Positions 63,345 to 64,000 of a stretch of DNA of 64,000 nucleotides are shown piece by piece; position 1 is the first letter of the stretch; each line of letters starts with the position of its first letter. The notes beneath the pieces were generated by a model. It searched no databases and was not told where the DNA came from. It saw only the letters and a program-made list of their open reading frames with translations. Both the position numbers and the translations under genes were made by a program. This DNA comes from Capitulum mitella (Eukaryota; Arthropoda; Thecostraca; Pollicipedomorpha; Pollicipedidae): NCBI GenBank assembly GCA_030062745.1, contig CP099854.1, positions 10,566,014-10,630,013 on the forward strand, in the 5' to 3' direction.

Positions 63345-63640
63345 TGGTGGTTGCATCTTCCTGTCTTCACTGTTCTTCGGAAGGATGAGGGAGGGCTACC
63401 TCCTGCGGTCTTCAGTGTTTCCAGTGACGCGGTTTCTTCCTGTGATGGTCTTCACCTCTCCAGTGGCCTTCGCTGCTCCTGCAGTCTTCACTGTTCTCCA
63501 GCGGTGACCCCTTCCGGCTATTTCCATTGTTTTCCAGTGGCAGCTGCTTCCAACTGTCTTTGCCGCTCTCCAGTGTTGGCCCCCTACTGCGGTTTTCACT
63601 GTTCGTCAGCGGTGGCTGCCCTCCGCGGTCCTCATGGCGC
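63345..63640 (+). repeat. 36-bp minisatellite, about eight units
   Basis: Units such as CTGCAGTCTTCACTGTTCTC followed by CAGCGGTGAC and CTGCGGTTTTCACTGTTCG recur. The last four run exactly 36 bases apart; earlier ones are 36-39. Thirty-six is 12 codons, so a plus-strand frame (63294-63743) shows a 12-residue period with FHC and SPAV words. Divergence does not favour synonymous change, so coding is not supported. Confidence 0.8.
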
Positions 63641-64000
63641 CGCTGTTCCGATAGGCGGACAGATGGCGCTTAGTACACCTGTCCGCCGCCAGGGCTGCTG
63701 TATTGATCGGCCCTGGCACGCGGCGTTCGGCTCGGCGGATTAATTACCCGCTGTTCAGTCTGATTATCGGAGCCTCATCTCGTCTTCACGGAAACCAGCT
63801 GGCGGCCAGGTTGGCGGCCGAGGATGTGTCGACACGCGGGGACGGATCGGACAAAGGACGCTCCTGGGACGGTTCAAATGTAACGCACTGCCGCCATCTG
63901 CGTAAAGCAAGGAAGACGCGATTCGTGAAACATTGCACACAGACATCGCGCGCCATTGCTGTTTTAAGGTCTTGGTAACATGATTTATGTGAGACAATGC
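63641..64000. other. No gene recognised
   Basis: GC-rich at first, then mixed; frames are short. Confidence 0.45.

Noticed and set aside
63294..63743. Cysteine-containing 12-residue repeat protein
   Set aside because: Units range from 36 to 39 bases and differ at all codon positions; a non-coding minisatellite explains it better.

Overview
This window looks like nuclear DNA from an invertebrate animal, most likely an arthropod. The main clue is an interstitial run of TTAGG repeats at about 50.0-50.1 kb, the arthropod telomere motif. Penelope-like retroelement remains, hAT-like and piggyBac-like non-autonomous transposons and very dense simple repeats fit this. I cannot name the species; a crustacean is only a guess. 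No complete protein-coding gene can be supported. Most long open frames are by-products of GC-rich, stop-poor DNA or of tandem repeats.

The window has two halves. From 1 to about 42.4 kb it is GC-rich, CpG-rich and crowded with minisatellites, each with its own unit length (12, 23, 25, 32, 36-38, 43, 65, 66, 340 bp), plus CGG, GA/TC and GGCTCC tracts. Several arrays keep an exact period with no indels. The best gene evidence here is one putative first coding exon on the minus strand (23383-23447) with a good start context and a GTGAGT donor. A nearly perfect 164-bp inverted repeat around a 226-bp spacer sits at 35988-36541.

From about 42.5 kb to the end the DNA is AT-rich and is a transposon graveyard. 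Three related elements carry piggyBac-type features: TTAA or decayed TTAA flanks and termini of the form CCCTATT...CCGG. The clearest is 46949-48160. Larger relatives lie at 51225-53100 and 55620-57271. The last one is inserted inside a Penelope-like element whose two halves resume on either side. A second Penelope-like copy (58815-59640, minus strand) has itself been split by a TA-repeat insertion with a 17-bp target duplication. A third pair of Penelope fragments forms a 39-bp perfect inverted repeat around a TA tract.

A separate hAT-like short-element family (termini like CAGGGGTGTCGATTT, 8-bp target duplications) has three copies, at 25403-25788, 33316-33603 and 58071-58526; the first interrupts a minisatellite. 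A further terminal-inverted-repeat element (62425-63239) has 9-bp flanking repeats. Several tRNA-like sequences look like SINE heads. The nested insertions give a relative order of events: Penelope first, then piggyBac-like and TA insertions.
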